From contig NZ_BBZB01000001.1 of the NCBI RefSeq assembly GCF_001269985.1, positions 2,542,001 to 2,606,000 on the forward strand: a stretch of 64,000 bases of DNA, given 5' to 3'. This stretch comes from Pseudoalteromonas sp. '520P1 No. 423' (GTDB lineage: Bacteria; Pseudomonadota; Gammaproteobacteria; Enterobacterales; Alteromonadaceae). Below the pieces are notes generated by a model, which had not been told where the DNA came from, made no database searches, and saw only the letters and a program-made list of their open reading frames with translations. The position numbers were made by a program, and so were the translations under genes. Shown piece by piece: positions 10,222-19,640 of the stretch; position 1 is the stretch's first letter, and each line of letters starts with the position of its first letter.

Positions 10222-11198
10222 GTTTAATAGAAAAAAGTTGGTATAAAAAACACTGGTATTTAAACCCTTTAACTTGGCTATTATTGCCTTTATCTTTACT
10301 ATTTTGCTTGTTATCAAATTTAAGAAAAGTATTATTTAAATTAAAAATTAAAAAAACAATTACTTCACATGTACCTGTAATAGTTGTTGGTAATATTAGT
10401 GTAGGTGGCAACGGTAAAACACCTATGGTTATTTGGTTATGTGAATACTATAAAAAGTTGAATAAAAATGTTGTTGTGATCAGCAGAGGTTATGGCGGTA
10501 CAAGTGAGTCATATCCCTGTGAGGTTGACCAGCACTCTTCGCCATACGAGTGCGGAGATGAACCTGTATTAATTGCAAAGAGAACACATTTCCCAGTAAT
10601 TGTTGGGCCAAATCGTATTGAGAATATAAAACTAGCGATAGATAAACATCAACCTGATGTGATCATTTCAGATGATGGTATGCAGCATTATAAAATGGGT
10701 AGACAGCTAGAGTTGTGCATTGTTGATAGCAAACGTCAGTTTGGTAATGGACTTTTAATGCCAGCAGGTCCACTGAGAGAAACTAAAAGTAGATTAAAAT
10801 CAATTGATTTAGTAATTGAAAATGGTGGTAATTCACCACTTCATTATGTACTAGAGCAAGGCGGTTTTTATCACGTTAAAGATAATAAACCTGCTAAATT
10901 TAAAAAAGCACAAAAAAGTGGTATTGCGGTATCGGCTATTGGCAACCCAGCGAGATTCGAAACTTCATTGACACAAGCTAATATCAATATTATAGAAAAA
11001 CATCACTTTAGAGATCATCATAAATTTACAATTGATGATTTTACACATGATTCAAATATAAATATTTTCATGACAGAAAAAGATGCGGTAAAATGTAAGT
11101 CATTCGCAAAGGATAATTGGTATTATCTAAAAGTAGATGCCAAACCCAATGCTCTAACTCATGAAAAATTAATAAAATTACTTAATACGCTCACTTAA
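10218..11198 (+). CDS. lpxK: Tetraacyldisaccharide 4'-kinase LpxK
   Basis: 326 residues. An N-terminal hydrophobic anchor ([21 protein letters not shown]) precedes the P-loop [12 protein letters not shown] (about 58-69) and the conserved ISRGYGG, the DDGMQHY motif and MTEKDAVK. It phosphorylates the 4' position of the lipid A disaccharide at the inner face of the inner membrane. It overlaps msbA by 4 bp and precedes ycaR by 19 bp, the classical order. Confidence 0.97.
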   Translation: MSLIEKSWYKKHWYLNPLTWLLLPLSLLFCLLSNLRKVLFKLKIKKTITSHVPVIVVGNISVGGNGKTPMVIWLCEYYKKLNKNVVVISRGYGGTSESYPCEVDQHSSPYECGDEPVLIAKRTHFPVIVGPNRIENIKLAIDKHQPDVIISDDGMQHYKMGRQLELCIVDSKRQFGNGLLMPAGPLRETKSRLKSIDLVIENGGNSPLHYVLEQGGFYHVKDNKPAKFKKAQKSGIAVSAIGNPARFETSLTQANINIIEKHHFRDHHKFTIDDFTHDSNINIFMTEKDAVKCKSFAKDNWYYLKVDAKPNALTHEKLIKLLNTLT

Positions 11199-11217
11199 AA
11201 AGAGAAAAGAGAACCTT

Positions 11218-11415
11218 ATGGCTTTTGATAAAAAACTATTAGAAATACTGGCTTGCCCTGTCACTAAAGGTAAATTGATCTTAGATAAAGAAAATAGTGA
11301 ATTAATAAGTACACAGGCAAAACTTGCGTATCCAATCAATGATGATATTCCTGTTTTACTTGAGACTCAAGCACGAGAGCTTAGCCATGAAGAGATTGAA
11401 AAATGGCATTCGTAG
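11218..11415 (+). CDS. ycaR: Trm112-like protein YcaR (UPF0434)
   Basis: 65 residues starting [20 protein letters not shown], the Trm112 signature; the zinc-ligand cysteines are partly lost in the family, and here only the first Cys remains. The central segment [20 protein letters not shown] is typical. It overlaps kdsB by 13 bp. In bacteria its role is unsettled; its constant place between lpxK and kdsB suggests a link with LPS synthesis, but this is inference. Confidence 0.93.
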   Translation: MAFDKKLLEILACPVTKGKLILDKENSELISTQAKLAYPINDDIPVLLETQARELSHEEIEKWHS

Positions 11416-12179
11416 TTGTCATTCCAGCGCGTTTTGCATCAAGTAGATTACCAGGTAAGCCTTTAGCAGATATCTGCGGTAAACCTATGATCCAACATGT
11501 TTATGAAAAAGCATGTCAGTCAGGTGCAAGTAAAGTTGTGATCGCAACAGACCATCAAGATGTCTTTAATATCGCTCAGGGTTTTAAGGCACAAGTTGTT
11601 ATGACTAAAGATTCACATGAATCTGGCACTGAAAGACTTGCTGAAGTAGTAGATATTTTAAATTTATCTAAAGATACTATCGTAGTGAATGTTCAAGGCG
11701 ATGAGCCGCTATTAGCCCATGAAAATGTTGACCAAGTTGCTGCTTTATTAGCTGATTCATCGGCACCAATGGCAACATTAAGTGTTGCTATTAATGAGGT
11801 AGAAGAAGCTTTTAACCCTAATGCAGTAAAAGTTGTTAGCGATAATGATAATAATGCACTTTATTTTTCTCGAGCAACCATTCCTTACGACAGAGAACGT
11901 TTTTTAGCGAATGATACAAGCAAAATAAAAAATAATGAAATTGGTGATTTTTATCAAAGACATGTTGGTATTTATGCTTATAGGGCTGGCTTTATTAATG
12001 AATATATCACACTTGATCCTTCGCCACTTGAAAAGATTGAAGCGCTTGAGCAGTTAAGGGTTTTGTTTCACGGTAAAAAAATAAAAGTTCAAACAGCTAA
12101 GATTACTCCTGAAGCGGGTGTTGATACACCAGAAGATCTAGAGCGTGTTGTCAGTTTTCTTACAGCTAAAAGTTCATAA
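11403..12179 (+). CDS. kdsB: 3-deoxy-manno-octulosonate cytidylyltransferase KdsB
   Basis: 258 residues, slightly over the typical 245-255. The N-terminal nucleotide-binding motif [29 protein letters not shown] is clear, followed by NVQGDEPLL and the C-terminal [11 protein letters not shown]. It makes CMP-KDO in the cytoplasm for inner-core LPS. The ATG lies within the end of ycaR, consistent with coupled translation. Confidence 0.97.
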   Translation: MAFVVVIPARFASSRLPGKPLADICGKPMIQHVYEKACQSGASKVVIATDHQDVFNIAQGFKAQVVMTKDSHESGTERLAEVVDILNLSKDTIVVNVQGDEPLLAHENVDQVAALLADSSAPMATLSVAINEVEEAFNPNAVKVVSDNDNNALYFSRATIPYDRERFLANDTSKIKNNEIGDFYQRHVGIYAYRAGFINEYITLDPSPLEKIEALEQLRVLFHGKKIKVQTAKITPEAGVDTPEDLERVVSFLTAKSS

Positions 12180-12188
12180 TATATATTG

Positions 12189-12875
12189 ATGATAGAACAA
12201 CTTAATATCCTTTATGATCATAAAGATTTTGTCATTTTTGTAAAACCGCCAGGTTTAAGTTTTCATAGTGAAGACGGTCCTGGCTTTGTTGTAAAAGCAG
12301 AAGAACAATTACAAACAAAACTATTTTCAGTTCATAGATTAGACAAGGTAACATCAGGCCTAATTATTTTAGCTAAAAATAAAGTTGCTGCCGCAAAGTT
12401 TACTGAGCTGTTTACAACAAATAGCCAGAATGAAAAACAAATTGAAAAGTTTTATATTGCATTAAGTACTCAAAAACCAAAAAAAAAGCAGGGTTGGATA
12501 AAAGGCGATATGGCAAAATCCCGTAGAGGTGCTTTTAAATTACTAAACTCGAATACAAATCCTGCAGTAACACGTTTTTATTCTTACTCAGTACAACCTG
12601 GAATTCGCGCTTTTTTACTTAAACCTTATACAGGTAAGACACATCAATTAAGAGTTGCCTTAAAAAGTTTAGGTTCTCCAATTTTAGGAGATGCACTTTA
12701 CGCATGTAAAGAACAGACTGACCGAGTTTATTTACATGCATTTGCGCTGAGATTTAAGTGGAACAGTGAAACAATCCAACTGATAAACTGGCCTGAACAA
12801 GGTGAACACTATGTGTCTAATGAATTCAAAATGTTGAATCAAAACTTGTCACAGCCTTGGAATTTAGATTGGTAA
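12189..12875 (+). CDS. RluA-family pseudouridine synthase (TIGR01621-like)
   Basis: 228 residues from ATG; a TTG three bases earlier is less likely. Motifs: KPPGLSFHSEDGPG, the catalytic HRLDKVTSGLIILAKN with the invariant Asp, KPYTGKTHQLRVALKSLGSPILGDALY. There is no S4 domain. The RNA target is not predictable from sequence. It follows kdsB by about 10 bp and may be cotranscribed with the LPS genes. Confidence 0.88.
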   Translation: MIEQLNILYDHKDFVIFVKPPGLSFHSEDGPGFVVKAEEQLQTKLFSVHRLDKVTSGLIILAKNKVAAAKFTELFTTNSQNEKQIEKFYIALSTQKPKKKQGWIKGDMAKSRRGAFKLLNSNTNPAVTRFYSYSVQPGIRAFLLKPYTGKTHQLRVALKSLGSPILGDALYACKEQTDRVYLHAFALRFKWNSETIQLINWPEQGEHYVSNEFKMLNQNLSQPWNLDW

Positions 12876-12898
12876 GTTAACAAAATGAAGATAATAGT

Positions 12899-13693
12899 AT
12901 GAATGAAAGTAGTAAAATGCGTTTTGGTGGAATTCAAAGATTATATGGTGAGCAACAAGCTGATTTACTGATGCAAGCTCACTTTTGTGTCATTGGTATT
13001 GGTGGTGTTGGCAGTTGGGTTGCTGAAGCACTCGCTAGAACGGGTTTAGGAAATATTACATTAATAGATCTTGATGATTTATGTGTAACCAATATCAATC
13101 GACAGATCCATGCGCTAACAGATACAATTGGAGAGTCAAAAACCGAAGCTATGTCAGCACGGCTCAAACAAATTAATCCTGAAATAAATGTCACTGAAAT
13201 TGATGACTTTTTAACAACGGATAACTTATTTGAATATATCAATGGTTTTGATTATGTAATCGACTGTATTGATCAAGTAAAGGTAAAAGCTGCGCTAATT
13301 TATCATTGTAAACGCAACAAATTACCGATAATTACTATGGGTGGTGCAGGTGGACAAACTGATCCTAGTGAAATAAAATTTGGTGATGTTGCCAAGACAA
13401 CAAATGATCCCTTACTGTCTAAAGTAAGATATTTACTTAGAAAACAATATAACTTCACTACAAATCCAAAACGAAAATTTGGTATAGACTGTGTCTTTTC
13501 TACGGAACAATTAGTTTATCCAAGTAAAGATGGTTCAGTATGTACTACTAAACAAAATGCTGATGGGTCTTTAACCATGGATTGTGCTAACGGTTTTGGT
13601 TCAGCAACTATGGTTACCGGTAGTTTTGCTTTCTTTGCGGCTTCTAAATCTATCAGAAAATATTTAGATAAACAATTAAGATCTGTGAAGTAA
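12899..13693 (+). CDS. tcdA: tRNA threonylcarbamoyladenosine dehydratase TcdA
   Basis: 264 residues of E1/MoeB-like fold. The ATP-binding loop is GIGGVGSWVAEALARTGLG (about 33-51), then LIDLDDLCVTNINRQ with the adenylation Arg, DCIDQVKVKAAL, and a C-terminal Cys-containing segment. It converts t6A37 in tRNA to its cyclic form using ATP, normally with the CsdA/CsdE sulfur-transfer partner. It stands 23 bp after the pseudouridine synthase gene. Confidence 0.94.
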   Translation: MNESSKMRFGGIQRLYGEQQADLLMQAHFCVIGIGGVGSWVAEALARTGLGNITLIDLDDLCVTNINRQIHALTDTIGESKTEAMSARLKQINPEINVTEIDDFLTTDNLFEYINGFDYVIDCIDQVKVKAALIYHCKRNKLPIITMGGAGGQTDPSEIKFGDVAKTTNDPLLSKVRYLLRKQYNFTTNPKRKFGIDCVFSTEQLVYPSKDGSVCTTKQNADGSLTMDCANGFGSATMVTGSFAFFAASKSIRKYLDKQLRSVK

Positions 13694-13841
13694 AAATTAC
13701 GGATTTAAAATTTAGCGCTATAATTAAATAACACCTTTAGAACCAAGGTTTTATATTTTATAAAATATCATCTGTTATTTTTTATTTTTCGCTAATGAGT
13801 CTATTAACGATACCATTCTTTGATTTAGCTTTGTGGTTTGA

Positions 13842-14134
13842 TGAAACTTAGTTGAAGCCAATAACTCACAATTTACTTTGATTGCGGGAGATAAAAATAT
13901 ATCCCCTTGCTCATTTAATTTTCCAAAATAAAAAATTTTACACAATGCTATCAAGGACAAGGTTATTTAACATCATGGAAATTACAAAACGATTTCCCTA
14001 AATCCCTGATAACTAGTTTTATTGCTCATTGCTTATATAATCAAGGCTTTTCATTAAAAGATTATAAACACATGAAAATAAAAGGAAGTGATCATCAAGC
14101 ACTTGTTTATCAATTAGAGCTAGTGATAAAGTAA
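13842..14134 (+). pseudogene. Remnant of an endonuclease/exonuclease/phosphatase family gene (C-terminal part)
   Basis: Two frames together read like the end of a YafD-type EEP protein. The first gives LVEANNSQFTLIAGDKNISP (the GDxN metal motif with flanking residues), then a stop at about 13932. The second, +1 shifted, gives QGYLTSWKLQNDFPKSLI, IAHCLYNQGFSLKDYKHM and GSDHQALVYQLEL, where SDH is the family's C-terminal catalytic motif. The N-terminal two thirds are absent or unrecognisable. At least one frameshift and several stops are present, so it cannot be functional. Confidence 0.6.
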
Positions 14135-14163
14135 CTGAACTTAATTTAATAAAGTTCATCACC

Positions 14164-15264
14164 GTGAAAAACAATTTATCTGAGCAAGCAGTAAATCGTA
14201 TTGCTTATGTTTTATCAAAATCTATCTCAGACTTTGATCAACATACATTTAAAACACATGCCTTGTTAGGCTTAGATAACCTAGAGTTGAAACAGCGGGT
14301 AACACATTTAATTCACGTTATGCATATTTTTTTACCTGATGACTTTGAGACAACGGCTGAAATTTTATTATCTGTAAAATCAAATTGGGACTATGGTGAT
14401 CCAGATGATAGTTATAATAGTTTCGCAGCTTGGCCAATGATAGATTACGTCAGTACTTATGGACTAGCGCATAAAGAAACGTCATTAAATTTACTAAAAA
14501 ACCTCACATGTTTATTTTCATCTGAATTTGCAATCAGACCATTTATTGTTAAGTATCCAGAATATTGTTTTGAACAGTTTAGAATATGGATCAATGATGA
14601 AGATGAACATGTTAGGCGACTGGTATCAGAAGGTACAAGACCTAGATTACCTTGGGGCTTGCAACTTAAATCATTTATAGTCGATCCTACTCCCAACCTA
14701 AATTTATTAACACATCTGAAGTCAGATCCCAGTTTGTATGTAAGGCGATCGGTGGCAAATCATTTAAACGACATTGCAAAGGACAATCCCGATGTTGTTA
14801 TTAAAGTATGTAAACAATGGCAAAAACATAAACTAAATAAACAAGAAAAATGGGTTATTCGGCATGCTACACGTAGTTTAGTAAAAATGGGTAATGAAGA
14901 TGTGTTCAGATTACTCGGTTATACTGATAATCCACAAGTGAAAATTAAAGACTTCAAGTTAAACAATCATAAAATAAATAGAGGAGAAGACTTAAATTTT
15001 GATTTTAACTTAACATCACACAGTAATAGAAACCAAAAAATTGTTGTCGATTTTGCAATTCATTTTGTTAAAAAAAATGGTAAAACAACTGCAAAAGTGT
15101 TCAAACTAAAATCATTCACGATAGAGGCAAAAGCTGATGTGGATTTATTTAAGAAACATTCGTTTAAGGAAATATCGACAAGAAAATACTATATCGGCAC
15201 ACATAAAATAGAAATATTAGTTAATGGACAAACAAAGGCAACAAAACACTTTGATCTGATATAA
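14164..15264 (+). CDS. AlkC-like DNA alkylation repair protein with Ig-like tail
   Basis: 366 residues from GTG. HEAT-like helical repeats cover about 1-260, with the family-typical WPMIDYVSTYGL, HVRRLVSEGTRPRLPWG and YVRRSVANHLNDIAKDNP. A C-terminal beta-rich region of about 110 residues (NRGEDLNFDFNLTSHSN onward) looks like the immunoglobulin-like domain known in AlkC. The family excises cationic alkylated bases without base flipping. No good Shine-Dalgarno is visible upstream of the GTG, so the start is moderately certain. The gene is monocistronic between a gene remnant and a helicase. Confidence 0.85.
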   Translation: MKNNLSEQAVNRIAYVLSKSISDFDQHTFKTHALLGLDNLELKQRVTHLIHVMHIFLPDDFETTAEILLSVKSNWDYGDPDDSYNSFAAWPMIDYVSTYGLAHKETSLNLLKNLTCLFSSEFAIRPFIVKYPEYCFEQFRIWINDEDEHVRRLVSEGTRPRLPWGLQLKSFIVDPTPNLNLLTHLKSDPSLYVRRSVANHLNDIAKDNPDVVIKVCKQWQKHKLNKQEKWVIRHATRSLVKMGNEDVFRLLGYTDNPQVKIKDFKLNNHKINRGEDLNFDFNLTSHSNRNQKIVVDFAIHFVKKNGKTTAKVFKLKSFTIEAKADVDLFKKHSFKEISTRKYYIGTHKIEILVNGQTKATKHFDLI

Positions 15265-15308
15265 GTTCTGTTAAACTGCGGACAAAATTAGTGTAGGTGG
15301 AGTAATAT

Positions 15309-16550
15309 ATGGGTTTTTCAACCTTAGGCATAAACGAAGATTTATTAAAAGCAGTAGTAGCACAAGGCTATAAAGAACCAACACCTATACAGGCTTCAGC
15401 TATCCCAGCAGTGTTAAAGGGTAAAGATGTTATGGCCGGAGCTCAAACTGGTACTGGAAAAACAGCTGCTTTTGCTTTGCCACTATTACAAAAGACTATA
15501 GAAAACAAACAACAGAACCTTGTAATAAAAACATTAGTTTTGACACCAACACGAGAGTTAGCGCAACAAGTACATAATAGCTTTGAAACTTACGCACAAT
15601 TTACTGATATAAAATCTACTTTAGCCTACGGTGGTGTCAGTATAAAAACACAAGTAAAAGCGTTAAAAGCAGGTGCTGATATATTAGTTGCAACGCCTGG
15701 TCGCTTATTTGATCATATTGTAAATGGAACAGTAGATTTAAGTCATGTTGAATATTTAGTATTTGACGAAGCAGACCGTATGCTAGATATGGGTTTTATT
15801 GATGAAATTAACAGGATTTTAAAACGACTACCACCTAAGCGCCAAACATTATTATTTTCAGCGACCTTCGACGAAGCGATTTTTAAATTAAGTAAAACAT
15901 TACTTAAAAATCCTGAGTTGATAGAAGTTAACGAAAGAAACAAAGCGACTACACAAGTGGAGCAAGTTGTATATAATGTTGATGCTGATAGAAAAAGGGA
16001 ATTAGTATCTCATTTAATAGGGTCTAAAAATTGGCAACAAGTTTTGATTTTTACACGAACAAAACAAGGAGCGGATGAGCTTGCTAAAGAGATGTGTAAA
16101 GATGGGTTAAAAACACAATCAATTCATGGTGATAAATCTCAAGGTGCACGTGAAAAAGCATTATTAGAATTTAAATCGGGTAAAACTCGTGTATTAGTTG
16201 CTACTGATGTTGCCGCGCGAGGTTTAGATATTGAACAACTCTCGTACGTTATTAACTATGAACTACCTTATATAGCAGAAGATTATATCCATAGAATAGG
16301 GCGTACAGGTCGCGCAGGGAGTACTGGATTAGCAATAAGTTTATTAAGTCCTGACGAAAATTGGTTGTTGGAAGAAGTCGAAGCTGTGTTAAAAGATCGC
16401 CTTCCACAACAATGGCTTCCAGGTTATGAACCTGATTTAACAAAAAAACCAACTAAGGATGACTTTAAAAATACTCGTTCAGCTCAAAAACGCAGAACCA
16501 AAAAACGTGCAAGTGGTGAAAAAACAGGTAATAATAGAAGAAGACGTTAA
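15309..16550 (+). CDS. DEAD-box RNA helicase, RhlE-like
   Basis: 413 residues. Motifs in order: Q motif (GYKEPTPIQASAIP), I AQTGTGKTAA, Ia PTRELAQQ, II DEAD, III SAT, then IV-VI including TDVAARGLDIEQL and HRIGRTGRAG. A short Lys/Arg-rich tail follows (KRRTKKRASGEKTGNNRRRR). Such tails bind RNA; RhlE proteins help ribosome assembly and RNA turnover, particularly in the cold. The exact paralogue (RhlE or an SrmB-like form) is not certain. Start ATG with GGTGGAG about 9 bp upstream. Confidence 0.9.
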   Translation: MGFSTLGINEDLLKAVVAQGYKEPTPIQASAIPAVLKGKDVMAGAQTGTGKTAAFALPLLQKTIENKQQNLVIKTLVLTPTRELAQQVHNSFETYAQFTDIKSTLAYGGVSIKTQVKALKAGADILVATPGRLFDHIVNGTVDLSHVEYLVFDEADRMLDMGFIDEINRILKRLPPKRQTLLFSATFDEAIFKLSKTLLKNPELIEVNERNKATTQVEQVVYNVDADRKRELVSHLIGSKNWQQVLIFTRTKQGADELAKEMCKDGLKTQSIHGDKSQGAREKALLEFKSGKTRVLVATDVAARGLDIEQLSYVINYELPYIAEDYIHRIGRTGRAGSTGLAISLLSPDENWLLEEVEAVLKDRLPQQWLPGYEPDLTKKPTKDDFKNTRSAQKRRTKKRASGEKTGNNRRRR

Positions 16551-16576
16551 TATAAGTTCATAAATAAATGATGGTC

Positions 16577-17459
16577 TTATAAGCTGTCATTTATTTTATC
16601 TTTATCAACCGCTTCAAATGGTTTTGACCTTATCTCATCAAGACCATATTGTCATTTATCTTTTAAAACTTTAAGTAAACTGATAGCTATACTATGATTA
16701 TGTGGTGCAATTTTTAATACCTGTGATAAAGAATTTAGAGTAGGGCGCATTTTATTCTTTTTATAAAATTCAACTGCCATGGTATTTAATTATTAGGTGC
16801 AAAATGAATTTCAGTTCTTTCTTCGCTTTCTTGCTCAATAACAGACTCTTCTCTTTGGCCAAGATCATGAAATATCTTAACTTTATCTAAATTTTCTTCA
16901 ATAGAAAGTCTTAATCTTTAAGCCATTGATTTTTCGTATTTTAAAGCATAAAGTCGCGCTTTTAACCACAATAATCGCTTCTTTATACATAGTTATATCA
17001 TCATAGTCATGTCCAAGGGTTTACATAAATGTATCTGTTTGGTTTTAAGATACTGAAAGATTTTTCATCTGTTACTGTTGAAGCGTAATCAACTCCATCT
17101 CTTATCACATTTAGCTGAAGTTCAGGATTGTCATGAATAGAATTTTTTTCATATTTAGCCATGTTTTTTATTTCTTTCAATATTTATTAGGGCCAATTCA
17201 GTCGCTTTCTTAATTTCATCGTAAGCAAATCATACTCTTCATATCTCTACATGATATTGTGCTAGTAGATCATAAGTTACACAACGTGTATCAGGTTGAC
17301 TAATTAGTGTTTCTAACAAATCCAAATTCAAAAAAACTACGTCTCAAAGTATTACGGATAAGAAGGTTATCATCAATGATTAAAACATGCAGTTTACTAA
17401 AATTTGAAAGTTCATTAAGCTCATCCGTATAATTTAAATTCAAGAAACCAAGCAAAAAT
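16577..17459 (-). pseudogene. Decayed response regulator/TPR-type gene
   Basis: The 1.2 kb between the helicase and moxR holds no intact gene, but the minus strand reads as a broken regulator. From its 5' end: NFSKLHVLIIDDNLLIRN, the start of a receiver domain with the acidic pair; then frameshifted pieces including QPDTRCVTYDLLAQYH, KKATELALINIERNKKHG, DNPELQLNVIRDGVDYA, LSIEENLDKVKIFHDLGQ and LNSLSQVLKIAPHNHSIAI, which resemble helical TPR-like repeats. At least five stops or frame changes are needed to join them. This is a relic, not an error of one base. Confidence 0.6.
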
Positions 17460-17656
17460 ATAAAATTCTTATATAAACTATAGTATTAAATAACAAAGTA
17501 GGCGTGTTTATTTGAATATATTTAGGTGATTAGCTTTATGTAAACACTTTAAAATCTTATTTAACATAACATGAATTATAGGCCATTATATATATCTACT
17601 GGCATACTAATAGTTAGTACTCTTTTGTCAGATATGCTGATTTGCTTAACACTGTT

Positions 17657-17690
17657 AAAATGTCCAGTACTAGACAGTATCGGACATTTT
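17657..17690. repeat. Stem-loop with TGTCC/GGACA arms
   Basis: AAAATGTCC (17657-17665) pairs with GGACATTTT (17682-17690); after one mismatch, four more pairs (GTAC with GTAT, one G-T wobble) close a 6-nt loop. It lies about 75 bp upstream of moxR. It could be a terminator, an operator or part of a small RNA; no T tract follows. Confidence 0.5.
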
Positions 17691-17768
17691 GATGTTTTAA
17701 TATTATATAATAATCATTATCTTGAGCTAATTTTATTCTTAGCTTAATATAAAAATAATTATCGTTTG

Positions 17769-18686
17769 ATGTATAAATTTATGAATTCAATAATAAACTC
17801 AGTATTAAATGACATCTCATCAGTTATTTTTGGTAAAGAAAAACAAATTAAATTAGCCATATCTTGTTTATTAGCGCAAGGCCATTTGTTGATTGAAGAT
17901 TTACCAGGCATGGGAAAAACATCTTTATCACATGCATTAGCAATCTCTTTAGGCCTTTCATATCAGAGGATCCAGTTTACAAGTGATTTATTACCATCCG
18001 ATATCATTGGTACATCAATCTTTGATATAAAAACACAAGCATTTAGCTTTCATAAAGGCCCTATCTTTAATCAAGTTATTCTCGCTGATGAAATAAACCG
18101 TGCAGGCCCAAAAACTCAAAGTGCATTATTAGAAGCCATGGAAGAAAATCAAGTTAGTGTTGATGGACATAGTTACTTATTACCACAACCATTTTTTGTG
18201 ATCGCAACGCAGAACCCCGTTCATCAAGCCGGTACTTATCCTTTACCTGAATCACAATTGGACAGGTTTTTAATGCGTATTACACTTGGTTACCCGGGAA
18301 TTGAAGCTGAAAAAAAGATAATTCTAGGAATTGATAACAATATAAACAACATTAAAAAAAGTTTAAAAGAATATCAATTCAGAGACTTACAAAATATAGT
18401 GAAATCAGTAAAACTCAGCGAACCAGTTCTTGATTATATTTTAGCATTGGTTAACCACAGCCGATTAGTTGGGCGATATCCCATGCCTTTATCACCTAGA
18501 GCCAGTATAGCTCTGAGCCGTGCAGCTCAAGCATGGGCATTTATAAATGGTCGAGATTTTGTAACGCCTGATGATGTTCAAGCTATATTTCCAAGTGTTG
18601 TTGAACATCGACTAAATGTAAATTCGGGTATAAACCAAGGAGATCTTGCATCAGAGTTGCTAAAAGAAGTTAAAGTGCCAGTTTAG
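17769..18686 (+). CDS. MoxR family AAA+ ATPase
   Basis: 305 residues from the second of several close starts (TTG 17766, ATG 17769, ATG 17781). Walker A is GLPGMGKTS, Walker B ILADEINRAGPKTQSALLEAMEE, sensor 1 ATQNP, and the lid holds SPRASIALSRAAQAWAF. It is followed immediately by DUF58 and a transglutaminase gene, the classic MoxR module. MoxR proteins are thought to act as chaperones for maturation of a membrane or secreted complex. Confidence 0.92.
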   Translation: MYKFMNSIINSVLNDISSVIFGKEKQIKLAISCLLAQGHLLIEDLPGMGKTSLSHALAISLGLSYQRIQFTSDLLPSDIIGTSIFDIKTQAFSFHKGPIFNQVILADEINRAGPKTQSALLEAMEENQVSVDGHSYLLPQPFFVIATQNPVHQAGTYPLPESQLDRFLMRITLGYPGIEAEKKIILGIDNNINNIKKSLKEYQFRDLQNIVKSVKLSEPVLDYILALVNHSRLVGRYPMPLSPRASIALSRAAQAWAFINGRDFVTPDDVQAIFPSVVEHRLNVNSGINQGDLASELLKEVKVPV

Positions 18687-19640
18687 ATGAAATCAATATT
18701 TAACGAATTTAAAAACAAACTAAATCAATTTATCAATAATACATTGTTAAAGCGTAAACATAATAAAAGCAATTTAGTTTTAAAACATCATAATATTTAT
18801 GTTGTTCCCACTAAGTTTGGATTATCTTTTTTATGTTTTAATATTTTGATTTTTATTTTAGGAAGTAACTATCAAAACAATCTTATTTTATTAAGTGCAT
18901 ATTTATTAATATCATTTTTTATTATTAGTATTTTGCAGAGTTATTTTAATTTGATGAATACGCAAATAACGTTCTCTTCTGCAGAAGATGGCATTGAGAA
19001 AACAGGTTATAATTTATCATTTTTGATTTCAAATCCAAGTATGGCATATAGTTTAATAATTCAGTCTCAAAATAATGAAACACTCATTGAAACTATCAGT
19101 AAAGATCATAAAAATATAAAGATACAAGTTGCTGGCTTAAAACGTGGGAAGCATAAAGTAGCCCGATTAAAAATATTATCTCGTTATCCATTTGGATTGA
19201 TGTCTGTATTTAGCTATAGTATTTTTCCAAAAACGGTATATATCTACCCTACTCCATTGCCAATAATATCACATGGTATGACCTTATCAGATCAAGGCGA
19301 TCAAAAAGATGATCTTTTTGTCAAAGGATCTAATGAGTTTTATGCTATTAGAGAGCATCAAGTTGGCGAAGCTTTTTCACGAGTTTCATGGAAACACTAT
19401 GCAAAAACGCAACAATTTTTGGTAAAGGAATTTACAGAATCTTACTCGGGTGATTTTATTTTTAATTTATCAGATATGCCTGGAGATTTTGAAACTAAGT
19501 TAAAACATTTAAGCTATTTATTGTATCAAGCCCATCATGATGAATTAACTTTTGGACTCAACTTGCCTAACTGTAAAATACCCGCTGAAAAAGGTTTTCA
19601 TCATTTAGAATTATGTTTAAGAGCGTTAAGTGAGGCATAA
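18687..19640 (+). CDS. DUF58 domain protein
   Basis: 317 residues starting directly after the moxR stop. Two membrane helices lie near residues 48-95 (FGLSFLCFNILIFILGSNYQNNLILLSAYLLISF). The DUF58 signature appears about 230-255 as EHQVGEAFSRVSWKHYAKTQ, where the family has R-x-W-K/R. It overlaps the next gene by 11 bp. By analogy with MoxR modules it is a membrane-bound partner of the ATPase; the substrate is unknown. Confidence 0.88.
   Translation: MKSIFNEFKNKLNQFINNTLLKRKHNKSNLVLKHHNIYVVPTKFGLSFLCFNILIFILGSNYQNNLILLSAYLLISFFIISILQSYFNLMNTQITFSSAEDGIEKTGYNLSFLISNPSMAYSLIIQSQNNETLIETISKDHKNIKIQVAGLKRGKHKVARLKILSRYPFGLMSVFSYSIFPKTVYIYPTPLPIISHGMTLSDQGDQKDDLFVKGSNEFYAIREHQVGEAFSRVSWKHYAKTQQFLVKEFTESYSGDFIFNLSDMPGDFETKLKHLSYLLYQAHHDELTFGLNLPNCKIPAEKGFHHLELCLRALSEA

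Noticed and set aside
13775..13960. Minus-strand ORF of 61 residues
   Set aside because: It overlaps the EEP nuclease remnant read on the plus strand and has no recognisable motif.
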